Assembly: GCA_945889325.1 (NCBI GenBank)
Contig: CAMDBH010000007.1
Coordinates: 16,230 to 80,229, forward strand
DNA: 64,000 bases
Source: Klebsiella pneumoniae
GTDB taxonomy: Bacteria; Myxococcota_A; UBA9042
Direction of reading: 5' to 3'
The notes under the pieces are model-generated. The model ran no database searches. It worked only from the letters and a program-made list of their open reading frames with translations, and was not told the origin of the DNA. Below, piece by piece: positions 8,522 through 16,937 of this stretch. The translations under genes and the position numbers were made by a program. Positions within the stretch are counted from its first letter, which is position 1. Each line of letters starts with the position of its first letter.

Positions 8522-8717
8522 CTCATACCAATTCCACTTGTTTCGGATCGATGATTGGGGCCGACCCCAATCCGTCACTCCCGCGCAGGCGGGAGCCCAG
8601 GCTAAAGAAGGCATTGATTTTAATACAGATGCTGGTAGCAGCCTGGGTCCCCGCCTCCGCGGGGATGACGTTGAGAGGACCGTTGGCATAATCGTAATTT
8701 TGTGGAATTGGTATGAG
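8522..8717. mobile_element. MITE-like element with 16-bp perfect terminal inverted repeats
   Basis: The 16-mer CTCATACCAATTCCAC at 8522-8537 is repeated perfectly inverted at 8702-8717. Inside lie two opposed GC-rich hairpins (CTCCCGC-gcag-GCGGGAG and CCCCGC-ctcc-GCGGGG), flanked by CCCAGGCT and AGCCTGGG, so the whole 196 bp can fold as one long imperfect hairpin. No transposase is encoded. The internal GC hairpins resemble dispersed repeats known from many bacterial genomes. It sits between the Cas1 fragment and the protease gene. Confidence 0.75.
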
Positions 8718-8855
8718 TGGAGACGCGAAGCGGCTCCTTCACAGTTCGAATTCTTGCGGCAGGTCGCGTTCGACGGCAAACAACGCGTCGTCGCCGCCGT
8801 CGGGCATCGTCGTCAACTGCGCTCGCTTGCCAATGCCGCCCTGCCCAACCGTCAA

Positions 8856-9236
8856 CTAACGCGCCACGGAGCCCGGAATGTTCGGATTTTCCGGATTCAC
8901 TACAACCGTCAACTTAGCCGGATGCACAACGATATCGAAATCTTCCATGGGAATTGCCCCCAACAGCGGCAGATCGCCCAGCACCATGGCACCGCCAAAG
9001 CAATTGCGGTTGTCAAACGTCAGCTTGATCGGCCCAACGTACGGCACGCGTTGGCGTTCACCGTCGGCAAGGGTGACTTCACGCATTTCGAGCACTTCCA
9101 CGCCGAGTTGATTGGCAACATGTTGCGGGATGCAGAGATGCAGCGCGCCCGTGTCGACAAGCGCGTTGACGGTCATGGCTTTGTCCTGCGGTCTGAGTGG
9201 GTTGGATAGGGTGATGTCGGTGTAGATCGGGCCCAT
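8856..9236 (-). CDS. Clan AA retropepsin-like aspartic protease
   Basis: A 126-residue protein. It has the catalytic triad VDTGA (residues 27-31), the strand LADGERQRVPYVGPI and the signature LGAIPMEDFDIVV, followed by NPENP. These match the small single-domain aspartic proteases of clan AA found in bacteria and archaea, which dimerise like retropepsin. Start ATG 9236 is chosen because GAGGAA lies 5 bases upstream; the frame stays open before it. It shares strand and position with the broken cas genes, but no role in CRISPR is known. It appears intact. Confidence 0.85.
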   Translation of the reverse strand: MGPIYTDITLSNPLRPQDKAMTVNALVDTGALHLCIPQHVANQLGVEVLEMREVTLADGERQRVPYVGPIKLTFDNRNCFGGAMVLGDLPLLGAIPMEDFDIVVHPAKLTVVVNPENPNIPGSVAR

Positions 9237-9299
9237 TGGCGTTCCTCGTGCGGGCCGCATGCGCGCGGACGACGGGCAGTATGACACGGTGCGCGGGAG

Positions 9300-9440
9300 T
9301 TAGGGCAGTGGTTTTTTGGCGGTGAACAAGCCACCCCCGAAATGGCGGTTCCTGCCCAGAGAAATGGGCCTTTGATTGCGGTGGTGAAGGTCAATTCTAG
9401 GGTGCCGGTCACTCCACCATCCGACGCAACGGGGAGATTT
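9300..9440 (-). pseudogene. Short frameshifted relic resembling the Csb2 C-terminus
   Basis: Two frames join to give GTLELTFTTAIKGPI and then SLGRNRHFGGGLFTAKK before a stop at 9300. The pattern (strand, GP, LG-x-x-x-HFG-x-GLF) is the same as the end of the Csb2 relic just upstream. A single missing base after GGCCC would explain the shift. No start and no further Csb2 similarity is visible upstream, so only the tail survives. Confidence 0.45.
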
Positions 9441-9480
9441 CGGACCTTTGTCTATGGCCTTGGAACGCCGCGGCGGGCTC

Positions 9481-9903
9481 TCAAAGTATTGGCGACGTTT
9501 CAAACCGGCCTAGACCGTAATGCGAGCCGTAACCCAGACAGATTGGGCCATTGACCGGTTCGGCGAATTCGATTTCAAATGCCGACCACGCTGCTTGGGG
9601 CGCGGCGCGCCCGCCGCGGTTGCGCTCGCGGACAAAGTGGCGAAAGCGGGCGTCGAATATTTCCGATTGCGAACTTTGGGTGATGCGAACTGGCACCGGT
9701 AAGCCGCGGCGCGACAGTTCCGCGGCAACCTGGCCGATGAAGGAATCCGCGCCAGCTCGCTTCAAGTGGCGCGGCGGAACGAACGGTGTCACCGATCGCC
9801 ACACCGACGCGCTTCCGATAGTTTTTTGCATTTCATCGCCCCACGGCACCGGCAACAGCCGCCGTTCCGAGCGCGGCGAGCCATTTTTCCTCTTATTTTG
9901 AAT
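9481..9903 (-). pseudogene. csb2: C-terminal part of Csb2 (Cas5-Cas6 type protein of I-G/I-U systems)
   Basis: The minus-strand frame reads RRLLPVPWGDEMQ, then VTPFVPPRHLKRAG, RFRHFVRERNRGG and finally FAEPVNGPICLGYGSHYGLGRF. The PFVPPRH block and the GYGSH-x-GLG tail are hallmarks of the GSU0054/Csb2 family, which supplies the Cas5 and Cas6 functions in type I-G cascades. About 130 residues remain of a protein usually several hundred long. Upstream the frame closes at a TGA near 9945 with no start. The order Csb2, then Cas4-Cas1, then Cas2 matches the Geobacter-type operon. Confidence 0.7.
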
Positions 9904-10007
9904 GGTTACATCTAGGTCGCCCCACCGACAGGCTGAGGAGACGGGCTTTCAAGCGCCTGCCGGACCGTGGTATACACACTGACCGCTTTGCAAGATCAAC
10001 CTGTTTC

Positions 10008-10025
10008 AACCCGCGGAGGCGGGTT
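10008..10025. terminator. Hairpin, possible terminator
   Basis: AACCCGC-ggag-GCGGGTT forms a 7-bp stem. It is short, symmetrical and lies 60 bases past the stop of the minus-strand gene ending at 10085. No long T-run follows on either strand. The surrounding 9904-10084 contains no gene. Confidence 0.35.
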
Positions 10026-10084
10026 TCTTGAATGCGAGCCCGGGGTTTCAACCCTGGGTCGAGGGTCGACCGACGATGTTGTTT

Positions 10085-11599
10085 TCAATGCCGCCCAACA
10101 GGCGCCGGAATATGAAACTGCGCTTGCAACTTCGGGCGCTTGCCAGAAAAATCCGCCGGCCCCATGGGTTGTTCGATCGAAATCATCCACTCGCCCAAAT
10201 CATTCCTCCCGATTTTGACGCCTGGATGTCCCTGCGATTTCTCAAACTTGCCCGCACCTGTGCTGCTGGTCGTCGTTAACTGCTGCCATCTCATCTGCGC
10301 CACAGGCTGCTTGGCCATTTTCTGCAGTTCGATGACAGCGTGCAGCATGTCGTCTGGAAAATCCTCCTGCCAACTGTACATGTAGCGCTGGCTGCCGCCG
10401 TCGATTCCGACCAAAAGCACGGCGCGCCACGGCACGCGCAATTGCACAAGCGCGCCTTCGGGTCCGACCAACTGAGCGGAAAGTGTGCTGCCGGCGGTAT
10501 CGAGTTGCGCTGGCGGCAGTTCGGCAAAGCCGAACGGAATCGCAATGAACCCGAGGCAGCGCAGGGATTCCGGCATTTCGCAACCGGGCACGCGCGCGTC
10601 GACGACGCAAAAGCCTGGCCCGCGGGCAAACGTGGCGCGCAGCGCCCGCGCTTTGTCCGGCATCGGCGCGTGCAAGCCCGCAATCGGCGGTGGCTGCTTG
10701 GGCAGCACGTAGTTTGGTATGCCCTCGCAGCAAGCAAAAGCGGGCCACAACTGTGGATTTCTAGTCGCGATCTCTTGCTGCATTGCCACTGGCAGCCGCG
10801 ATGGCCACCACCAACCGTAACCATCCAGCGGACTTTGAATGACGGGCACCGCCAGCCACGGCACAAAACAATCAAAACGCACCTGCGGATCTTGGTGCGT
10901 CCAGGCGACACCGTCCTGTTCCGCGCGCAACCGCAGCAGGTTTTCACTTTTGCGCAACAGCATCGGCACCATGCGCACCGGGCCGGCCAGACTGGCGCGT
11001 CGCGACTCGACGGCACCCGGCGGCATGCGGATACCGCTGACATCCAAGTCAACCCAGAGGTGCACGACCTGAGGCGCACGTTCCAGCAATTCGCGAAAAG
11101 CGCGGCGCGCGTTTGGCTGAAACTGGGTCCGATCCGCATCGTCCAGCACCAGCTTTTGATCTACGCGCAGCGCGAATTGATTGACGTCAGTGGCTGGCTG
11201 TCCCCAACCGAGCGCCGACATCAGCCAGCGCTGTGCCAGTTCGCTTTCAACCTCCAACCACGCCGGCAGCGCTCGCCACAACGCGTGCTGCTGACGCAAC
11301 CGCTGGTCTCGCCAAAAGATCGCCACAATCGCACCAAAGGGCACCTGCGCCGTATGCACCTGACGATCGTGCCACATACAGGGCAGCGGTAAATAATCAC
11401 TAGCATTTTCAACATCATCGGCGTCATCCGGGCCCGCAAGACTGTATTGGAACAGGTGCGGCTGGGGCATCGCGGGCAGCCCGCAAGCACCAGCTGCGAC
11501 TGAATCGATTAGAATTTCAACGTGACCGTGGCCGAGGGCTTCGAGGAGGAGCGCCTTGGTTTCAGGCGTATTATCGGCAGTTTCAGAATTTGGTTGCAT
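10085..11599 (-). CDS. Protein with three tandem SspB-like modules (putative ClpXP adaptor-type)
   Basis: A 504-residue protein I do not recognise as a whole. Three stretches share one layout: a leading helix, a strand ending in an acid, a short G/P turn, then two strands closing in VP-[FW]-x-AV. From this ATG they are residues about 15-97 (VEILIDSVAAGACGLP and VPFGAIVAIFW), 165-255 (VVHLWVDLDVSGIRMPP and FVPWLAVPVI) and 316-400 (FCVVDARVPGCEMP and VPWRAVLLVGI). This is the pattern of SspB, the adaptor that binds ssrA-tagged proteins for ClpXP. The assignment is pattern recognition, not a database result. ATG 11599 is a guess; the frame is open to 11719. It lies downstream of rnhA on the same strand. 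Confidence 0.5.
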   Translation of the reverse strand: MQPNSETADNTPETKALLLEALGHGHVEILIDSVAAGACGLPAMPQPHLFQYSLAGPDDADDVENASDYLPLPCMWHDRQVHTAQVPFGAIVAIFWRDQRLRQQHALWRALPAWLEVESELAQRWLMSALGWGQPATDVNQFALRVDQKLVLDDADRTQFQPNARRAFRELLERAPQVVHLWVDLDVSGIRMPPGAVESRRASLAGPVRMVPMLLRKSENLLRLRAEQDGVAWTHQDPQVRFDCFVPWLAVPVIQSPLDGYGWWWPSRLPVAMQQEIATRNPQLWPAFACCEGIPNYVLPKQPPPIAGLHAPMPDKARALRATFARGPGFCVVDARVPGCEMPESLRCLGFIAIPFGFAELPPAQLDTAGSTLSAQLVGPEGALVQLRVPWRAVLLVGIDGGSQRYMYSWQEDFPDDMLHAVIELQKMAKQPVAQMRWQQLTTTSSTGAGKFEKSQGHPGVKIGRNDLGEWMISIEQPMGPADFSGKRPKLQAQFHIPAPVGRH

Positions 11600-11862
11600 C
11601 GGGCGCCTACTTGTCGCGGCAATTTCGCACACCACAAGTTTGGCGCGTTGGCGCCTAGCGTCAAGTGCCATCAAAGCACCGCGCCCGTGTTCAGCGCCGC
11701 CTGGTGAATCGGCAGCCAAGGCCCGCGCTTGCGCTGCACGACCACTTCGATGCGCTGTTCACCCAAAATGCTGGTGCAATTCAGCCAGCAACGCCAGTTT
11801 GCGCCGGACGCCTTCGCCGGCATCGGTCAGATCGCAGTCGCGGCAAAGGTCAGCGCAACCAT

Positions 11863-12588
11863 TCAAAGCCCTTTCAACCCCATCGTCGCCAACGCATCGA
11901 CATACTCATTCCAGCGGCTGCCATCGTGGGCTTTGATCCACTGCAACTTGACCTTGGTCCGTTCGGTAAACAAGGCATACGCTTCCTGCACCAAATCCAA
12001 GTTCTTGATCTCGCCGTCTTTTTTCTTCCAGCCCCGCGATTTCCAGCCCTTGGCCCACACCGTCAGCGTCTTGACGCATAAGTCGCTGTCGGAGAACAAA
12101 ACGGCGGTCTGGTCCACCGCCAAGGTCTGCAAAGCCCGAATAATCGCGGTCATTTCCATGCGGTTGTTGGTCGTCATCTTTTCGCCACCGTGGCCTTGGG
12201 CAATAATTTTGCCGTCCTCCACATGCACAAAGCCCCAACCGCCAACGCCCGGATTGGGCCGCGAACCGCCATCGGTAAAAATGCCGGTCTGGGGTCCGGC
12301 GTGGTACATCTGCAAAACTTGTTCTGGCGTCAAATCCGCAGCATCGCCGCCGACCGCGCCGCCGCGCCACGTCTTGCTGCCCGCCGCATGGGCCGCCGGA
12401 ACGCGGCGGATTTCCACTGGCACGTTTGGATCGCGCGGCGCTGGCGGCATTGTTGAACGCGACTGACTTTGCCCTTTATTAGCGCGATGTTGCATGCAAA
12501 ATCGCGGAACCCAACCCGGATACTTGAGCAACGTGGCATCTGGCACGTCAAATTCATTCTGGCAGACACTGCATGGAAATTTTGGCAT
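11863..12588 (-). CDS. rnhA: Ribonuclease HI with N-terminal CxxC zinc-like segment
   Basis: RNase HI removes RNA from RNA-DNA hybrids. The 241-residue protein carries the catalytic set D106 (FTDGGSRPNPG), E145 (NNRMEMTAI), D167 (FSDSD) and D231 (NEYVDALA), plus H221 (KAHDG) in the flexible loop. The first 35 residues add C6, C9, C31 and H34, a possible zinc site in place of the usual hybrid-binding domain, followed by a disordered linker to about residue 95. It starts 7 bases after the aldehyde dehydrogenase stop, so the two are probably co-transcribed. Confidence 0.93.
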   Translation of the reverse strand: MPKFPCSVCQNEFDVPDATLLKYPGWVPRFCMQHRANKGQSQSRSTMPPAPRDPNVPVEIRRVPAAHAAGSKTWRGGAVGGDAADLTPEQVLQMYHAGPQTGIFTDGGSRPNPGVGGWGFVHVEDGKIIAQGHGGEKMTTNNRMEMTAIIRALQTLAVDQTAVLFSDSDLCVKTLTVWAKGWKSRGWKKKDGEIKNLDLVQEAYALFTERTKVKLQWIKAHDGSRWNEYVDALATMGLKGL

Positions 12589-12595
12589 TTCTGGT

Positions 12596-14065
12596 CTACT
12601 TCCCGTTGAGTTCCGCGTTGCGTTTCTTTAGCGCGCCGAGCGTTTTCAAAGTCGCACCGATACCGCCCGTCCGCTGGCGCGACACCAAAATCCGCATGAG
12701 ATCCAGCATCTTTGGCCCATAGGGATACCACCACGGTTCGATCGCTTTGGTCGAATCGACCAAGATCAAATGCGGCCGCGTCATGTGCAATAGCGCGTCG
12801 GGCGAATTGGTGACGCCTGTGCCCGAATCGCCAATGCCCACCCACGGCAGGTCGGGTACAGCCGCGGAAAAACTGTGGTTGTTGATCCAAACCATGCCGC
12901 TGCGCACTTGGCTGGCGACGCGTTGGCCGCGCTCGAGATCGCTTGTCCAAACCGATGCGCCCAAACCGTAGCGCGTGGCGTTGGCGGCGGCGACCAAACT
13001 GGCGTCGTCGTTTTGGATTTCCAAAACCGCGATGGGGCCAAAGCTTTCATCGGCCCAAGCTGGGGCTTCGCGCGGCACATTGGTTAGCAAAGTTGGCGGG
13101 ATCGCCTGATCGTCGGCCGTCGGCAAGCCACCGGTGAGTACCGTGCAACCGCGGTCCTGCGCGTCGCTGATGTGACCGATGACAATTTGCCGCTGCATCG
13201 GTGTGACCAAATCTGGCACCGATGGCGCAGTGACTTCAAGGGCTTTGACCAATGCGGCGCTGAATTTGGCCGCAATTAGGCTCGACACGGCGACGCGTTC
13301 AATGCCAGAACAATTTTGCCCAGCGTTGGAGACGATGCCCCACGCAATGCCGGCCGCGCTGCGTTCGATGTCCGCGTCATCTAACACGATTGCGCAATCT
13401 TTGCCGCCGAGTTCGACTTCGCAGGGAATGCCGCGTTCGGCACAAGCGACGGCGACTCTGCGACCGGTGCGGGTTGAACCTGTAAAAACCACCATATCCG
13501 GCAGGGCTTCCACCAGCGCTGCACCCGCCTCGCCGGCGCCGGGCATGACATCGACGATATCGCCCAAGCTCTCACGCAGGCGCGCGACCAGCCATTCACC
13601 GGTAAGTGGTGTAATTTCAGATGGTTTAAGCAAAACGCCGTTGCCCGCCAGCAGTGCCGGAATCAGCGAACGCATCGGCAGGGACACCGGAAAATTCCAC
13701 GGCGAGATCACGCCGATCACACCGCGCGGCAACCTTTCGATCCACGCTTTCTTGCCTGGCAACTCCAGCGACGGAATCTCACCTTTGCGCGGTTGCAGCA
13801 AAATCGGGGCTTTTTTCAGCCAATATTTGAACAGGTCGCCGATTCCCAAAACTTCAGCCGAATAGGCTTCTGCCAGCGGCTTTTTGGTTTCCTGCGCGAT
13901 CAAGACCGCCAATTCCTCAGCCCGCGATAGGATATTTTGGCAAGCCGCCTGCATTTTCTGCCCACGCTCCTGCACGGTCAGCGCCGCCCACGGCCCTTGC
14001 GCGGAGCGAATCGCGGCCATTTTATCGCGGGCCATTTGCTGCGTTTGCGTCAGATCGGTTGACAT
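12596..14065 (-). CDS. NAD(P)-dependent aldehyde dehydrogenase
   Basis: A 489-residue ALDH superfamily enzyme that oxidises an aldehyde to its acid. Key residues are present: N124 (SPWNFP), K147 (LLKPSE), the general base E218 (VELGGKD) and the nucleophile C252 (NAGQNCSG), followed by ESFGP. ATG 14065 is preceded by AGGAAGGA. The last 45 residues extend past the usual fold and are basic. Substrate cannot be read from sequence. The divergent GMC oxidoreductase, which could make aldehydes from alcohols, suggests a paired alcohol-to-acid pathway. Confidence 0.93.
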   Translation of the reverse strand: MSTDLTQTQQMARDKMAAIRSAQGPWAALTVQERGQKMQAACQNILSRAEELAVLIAQETKKPLAEAYSAEVLGIGDLFKYWLKKAPILLQPRKGEIPSLELPGKKAWIERLPRGVIGVISPWNFPVSLPMRSLIPALLAGNGVLLKPSEITPLTGEWLVARLRESLGDIVDVMPGAGEAGAALVEALPDMVVFTGSTRTGRRVAVACAERGIPCEVELGGKDCAIVLDDADIERSAAGIAWGIVSNAGQNCSGIERVAVSSLIAAKFSAALVKALEVTAPSVPDLVTPMQRQIVIGHISDAQDRGCTVLTGGLPTADDQAIPPTLLTNVPREAPAWADESFGPIAVLEIQNDDASLVAAANATRYGLGASVWTSDLERGQRVASQVRSGMVWINNHSFSAAVPDLPWVGIGDSGTGVTNSPDALLHMTRPHLILVDSTKAIEPWWYPYGPKMLDLMRILVSRQRTGGIGATLKTLGALKKRNAELNGK

Positions 14066-14155
14066 AAGCTGGTGTCCTTCCTGAGCATGCGGGTGCGCGT
14101 GCGCGCCCTTTTTACGCCATCGCGCAAACTTGCGCCACTGTCTGCGGAGACCCTG

Positions 14156-14575
14156 ATGCTGCTCACACCCGTGGCTTGGACTTTGGAAACGACTTTTCCG
14201 CAGTTCGGCGATCTGCCGGGTCTCCAACGGCCCGCGACGCTGGTCTTTTTGCGCAGACTTTTCGCCGACAGTCCGCCGCTTATCCGCATCGCGTTGCTGG
14301 CCTCGACCGCCGTGTTTATTTTGTCGCCTGTGATCACGATTTATGTCCCATTGCCTGCGTTTTTGTTGCCGCGGGCGCTGCGCGATCGGCATGCGCACAA
14401 ATTGGCCACCCATCCGATCTACATTTTGCGCGGGGTGATGTTGATGATCAAAACCATCGGCGGCTTGCAGTGGGGCGCTGATGTCGATGTGCGGGCAAAA
14501 TTGGCCATGCAGCCCTACCAGCCCGATCCCGACACCTTTCGCGTTGGCCGCGATGCGACGTTGGAGCAAGCATGA
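14156..14575 (+). CDS. Small membrane protein preceding GMC oxidoreductase
   Basis: About 139 residues with one clear hydrophobic segment (IALLASTAVFILSPVITIYV) and a basic loop after it. The family is not recognised. I chose ATG 14156 because GGAGA lies 5 bases upstream; GTG 14072 and ATG 14087 are possible earlier starts. Its stop overlaps the GMC start (ATGA), so it is translationally coupled and may anchor that enzyme to the membrane or pass electrons to it. That role is inference. The 14066-14155 gap must hold the divergent promoters shared with the aldehyde dehydrogenase. Confidence 0.6.
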   Translation: MLLTPVAWTLETTFPQFGDLPGLQRPATLVFLRRLFADSPPLIRIALLASTAVFILSPVITIYVPLPAFLLPRALRDRHAHKLATHPIYILRGVMLMIKTIGGLQWGADVDVRAKLAMQPYQPDPDTFRVGRDATLEQA

Positions 14576-16149
14576 GCCTGACCAACCCAAATGCCGGCAG
14601 ACATTACAGTTATGTCGAGGGCGCCGCGCTCGAAATCGACTGCGACTATGCGATTGCCGGCAGCGGCAGCGGCGGATCGGCCGCGGCGATCCAACTGGCG
14701 CGCGCGGGTTTCAAAGTCGTTGTGGTTGAAGCAGGTGCCTGGCGCAACCCGCAGGACTATCCGCACAGTATGTACGGCACGATGAAAGAAATGTTCTATG
14801 ACTGGGGGCAGTTGATTGCGACCGGTGATTCGATCATTCCTGTGGTGCAAGCGCGCACGGTCGGCGGTACCTCGGTGATCAACAGTGCAATTGTGGTGCG
14901 CACGCCGGGCGATGTGCTGCAGGATTGGAAAATGCGGTTGGGTCTGGGCGATGTTTTTACGGAACAATCCATCGGTCTGGCGCAGGATCGCATTGAGACT
15001 GAGTTGCAAGTCCAAGTAACGCCTGATGCTATCTTGGGACCGTCGTCGGCGATGATGCTCGACGCGATGCACAAAATGGGCGTCGATGGCCACGCGATCA
15101 CCCGCAACGTCGCGCATTGCAAGGGTGCGATGCAGTGCTTGCAGGGCTGTCGCAACAAATCCAAGCAAACGGCGAATTTTCTGTGGCTCCGTGAACTCAT
15201 TGAGGAAAAGCAGGGCAGCGTGCTATCGTGTGCGCCGGTGGATCAGGTGCTGATTGAAAAAGGCCAAGCGATCGGTCTGCAAGGGCGCTTTCAGCATCCG
15301 CATACGCACAAATGGGGAAGTTCATTTGTCATTCGCGCCAACCGCGGTGTGCTACTGGCAGCTTCGGCGACTGGCACGGCGCCGCTGCTTTGGCGCTCTG
15401 GCGTAAAATTGCCTTACTTGGGCAACGGTTGGCGCGGCCACCCTGGTGCCGGCATCGTCGGCGTGTACGACAAGCCAGTCGACATGCACATCGGCCCCAG
15501 CCAAGCAGCCGCATCGATGCATTACCGGGAAAATATTGGGATCAAACTGGAATCGCTCAGTTTGCCGCTGGAATTGTTTGCAGCACGTGTCGGCGGCGCG
15601 GGCAGCGAATTGATGCAAAAGTTGAGCGAATACCGCAACTGCGCCATGTGGGTCAGCGCGGTTCGCGCCGACGCGGTCGGCCAGCTGCGCCGCAGCGTTT
15701 TTGGTGGCACCGCGCTGCGCTATGCGCCTACGCCCAAAGATCTGGAGCGTTTGCGTCAGGGCTGCAAAATTGTGGCGCAGCTGCATTTTGCGGCCGGTGC
15801 GAAAAAGATTTGGCCGGGCATCTACGGTCTGCCGCCGGAGATCGGGCCCAATGACCTGCATTTGCTGGATAATGCTCCGCTGAAGAACAAGTCCTATACT
15901 TGGGTGCTGTCGCATTTGTTCGGCGGTGCGATTTTAGGCAATGATCCCAATGAGTCCGTTGTCGCGCCCGATTTGCATGTGCGCGGCGTGCGGCGCCTGC
16001 ATGTGGTCTGTGCGTCAGCGATTCCAACAACTTTGGGCGTCAATCCGCAGCACACGATCATGGCGCTGGCCATGGTGACTGCCGATCGTTTGATCGCCGA
16101 TGGCGCGGCGACAACAGCGAACGCAAAACAGGTGGCTATCGGTGGCTGA
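14572..16149 (+). CDS. GMC-family FAD-dependent oxidoreductase
   Basis: A 525-residue flavoprotein. The dinucleotide-binding motif AGSGSGGSAAAIQLARAG followed by VVVVEAG is at residues 28-55, the GMC signature VGGTSVINSA near 100, and the C-terminal active-site block ASAIPTTLGVNPQHTIMALA near 480, where His/Asn act on the alcohol. GMC enzymes oxidise alcohols, sterols or sugars. Cysteine-rich AHCKGAMQCLQGCRN at about 180 resembles long-chain alcohol and cholesterol oxidase-like members. It lies in an overlapping operon with the small membrane protein and the RNA methylase. Confidence 0.9.
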   Translation: MSLTNPNAGRHYSYVEGAALEIDCDYAIAGSGSGGSAAAIQLARAGFKVVVVEAGAWRNPQDYPHSMYGTMKEMFYDWGQLIATGDSIIPVVQARTVGGTSVINSAIVVRTPGDVLQDWKMRLGLGDVFTEQSIGLAQDRIETELQVQVTPDAILGPSSAMMLDAMHKMGVDGHAITRNVAHCKGAMQCLQGCRNKSKQTANFLWLRELIEEKQGSVLSCAPVDQVLIEKGQAIGLQGRFQHPHTHKWGSSFVIRANRGVLLAASATGTAPLLWRSGVKLPYLGNGWRGHPGAGIVGVYDKPVDMHIGPSQAAASMHYRENIGIKLESLSLPLELFAARVGGAGSELMQKLSEYRNCAMWVSAVRADAVGQLRRSVFGGTALRYAPTPKDLERLRQGCKIVAQLHFAAGAKKIWPGIYGLPPEIGPNDLHLLDNAPLKNKSYTWVLSHLFGGAILGNDPNESVVAPDLHVRGVRRLHVVCASAIPTTLGVNPQHTIMALAMVTADRLIADGAATTANAKQVAIGG

Positions 16150-16915
16150 ACAGCAAAAGTCTAAGCATCCTCGGCACTCCGAGCAAATTGTCTGCGGCCA
16201 TCACGCCAGTCTGGCCGCTTTGCGCGCGCGGCTGCCCGATGTGCTGCGCCTGTTCTATCACCGCGAACTTGTGCCGGATCTCAAGCCCTTTTTGAGCACG
16301 CTGGCCCAACAAAAAGCCATTTACCGCCAAGTTGAGGACGAAGAACTGTCGCGCATCGCCGGCAGCCGCACCCATCAGGGTCTAGTCGTGGTGCTGCGGC
16401 TGGCGCAAACACCGATGCTGGATATGAAAATAATCTCAGCCCTGGCAACGCAGCCCGGCACCGTGATCGCTTTGGACGGCGTGGGCAATCCGCACAATTT
16501 GGGCGCGATCGCACGCACGGCGGCTTTTTTTGGCGCCAAAGGCCTGCTGCTCAGCGATGAAGGCGCGGCGGCTATTCGCAGCACCGCGGCGTATCGCACC
16601 GCCGAGGGCGGCATGGAAGCCCTACAACTCTGGCGTAGCGCGGATCTGGCCGCCGATATCGCAACATTTGTCGCCGCGGGCGGCCATGCTGTGGGCCTTG
16701 CTGTGCAAGCCAAACAAGCTTTGGACGCGGTACGCGGCCACGCGCAAACGCGCAGCGTGCTGCTGGTGGCCGGTGCCGAGGAATTGGGCGCGCGGCCTGC
16801 AGTCTTGCGCGCTTGTTCACAAGTCGTGCGCATCGGCAGCGGTCAAGGCAGTGCCGTGCAATCGCTCAATGTCGGCGTGGCGACAGGGATTGCGTTGTTT
16901 GCTTTGGATAACTAA
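16142..16915 (+). CDS. TrmH/SpoU-family RNA 2'-O-methyltransferase (RlmB-like)
   Basis: A 257-residue SPOUT methylase. The N-terminal substrate-binding domain (IVCGHHASLAAL) is followed by the catalytic knot domain with motif 1 VGNPHNLGAIARTAAFFGA, motif 2 LLVAGAEELGA and motif 3 QGSAVQSLNVGVATGIALF. Such enzymes methylate ribose in rRNA or tRNA using S-adenosylmethionine. The best-known relative, RlmB, modifies 23S rRNA G2251, but the exact target is not provable here. The GTG start at 16142 overlaps the end of the GMC gene by 8 bases. Confidence 0.85.
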   Translation: MAEQQKSKHPRHSEQIVCGHHASLAALRARLPDVLRLFYHRELVPDLKPFLSTLAQQKAIYRQVEDEELSRIAGSRTHQGLVVVLRLAQTPMLDMKIISALATQPGTVIALDGVGNPHNLGAIARTAAFFGAKGLLLSDEGAAAIRSTAAYRTAEGGMEALQLWRSADLAADIATFVAAGGHAVGLAVQAKQALDAVRGHAQTRSVLLVAGAEELGARPAVLRACSQVVRIGSGQGSAVQSLNVGVATGIALFALDN

Positions 16916-16934
16916 GTGTGCTTTGGATAACTAA
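16897..16934. repeat. 19-bp tandem duplication across a stop codon
   Basis: The bases 16897-16915 (GTTTGCTTTGGATAACTAA), which include the TAA of the RNA methylase gene, are repeated at 16916-16934 with one mismatch. The core TGGATAACT is also found in the tandem repeat at the end of trmFO (50191-50216). Confidence 0.8.
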
Positions 16935-16937
16935 AGA

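Noticed and set aside
9995..10080. Possible CRISPR repeat (two GTTTCAACCC stretches)
   Set aside because: The two copies share only ten bases, spacing and flanks differ, and no third copy exists. A simple hairpin explains the first.
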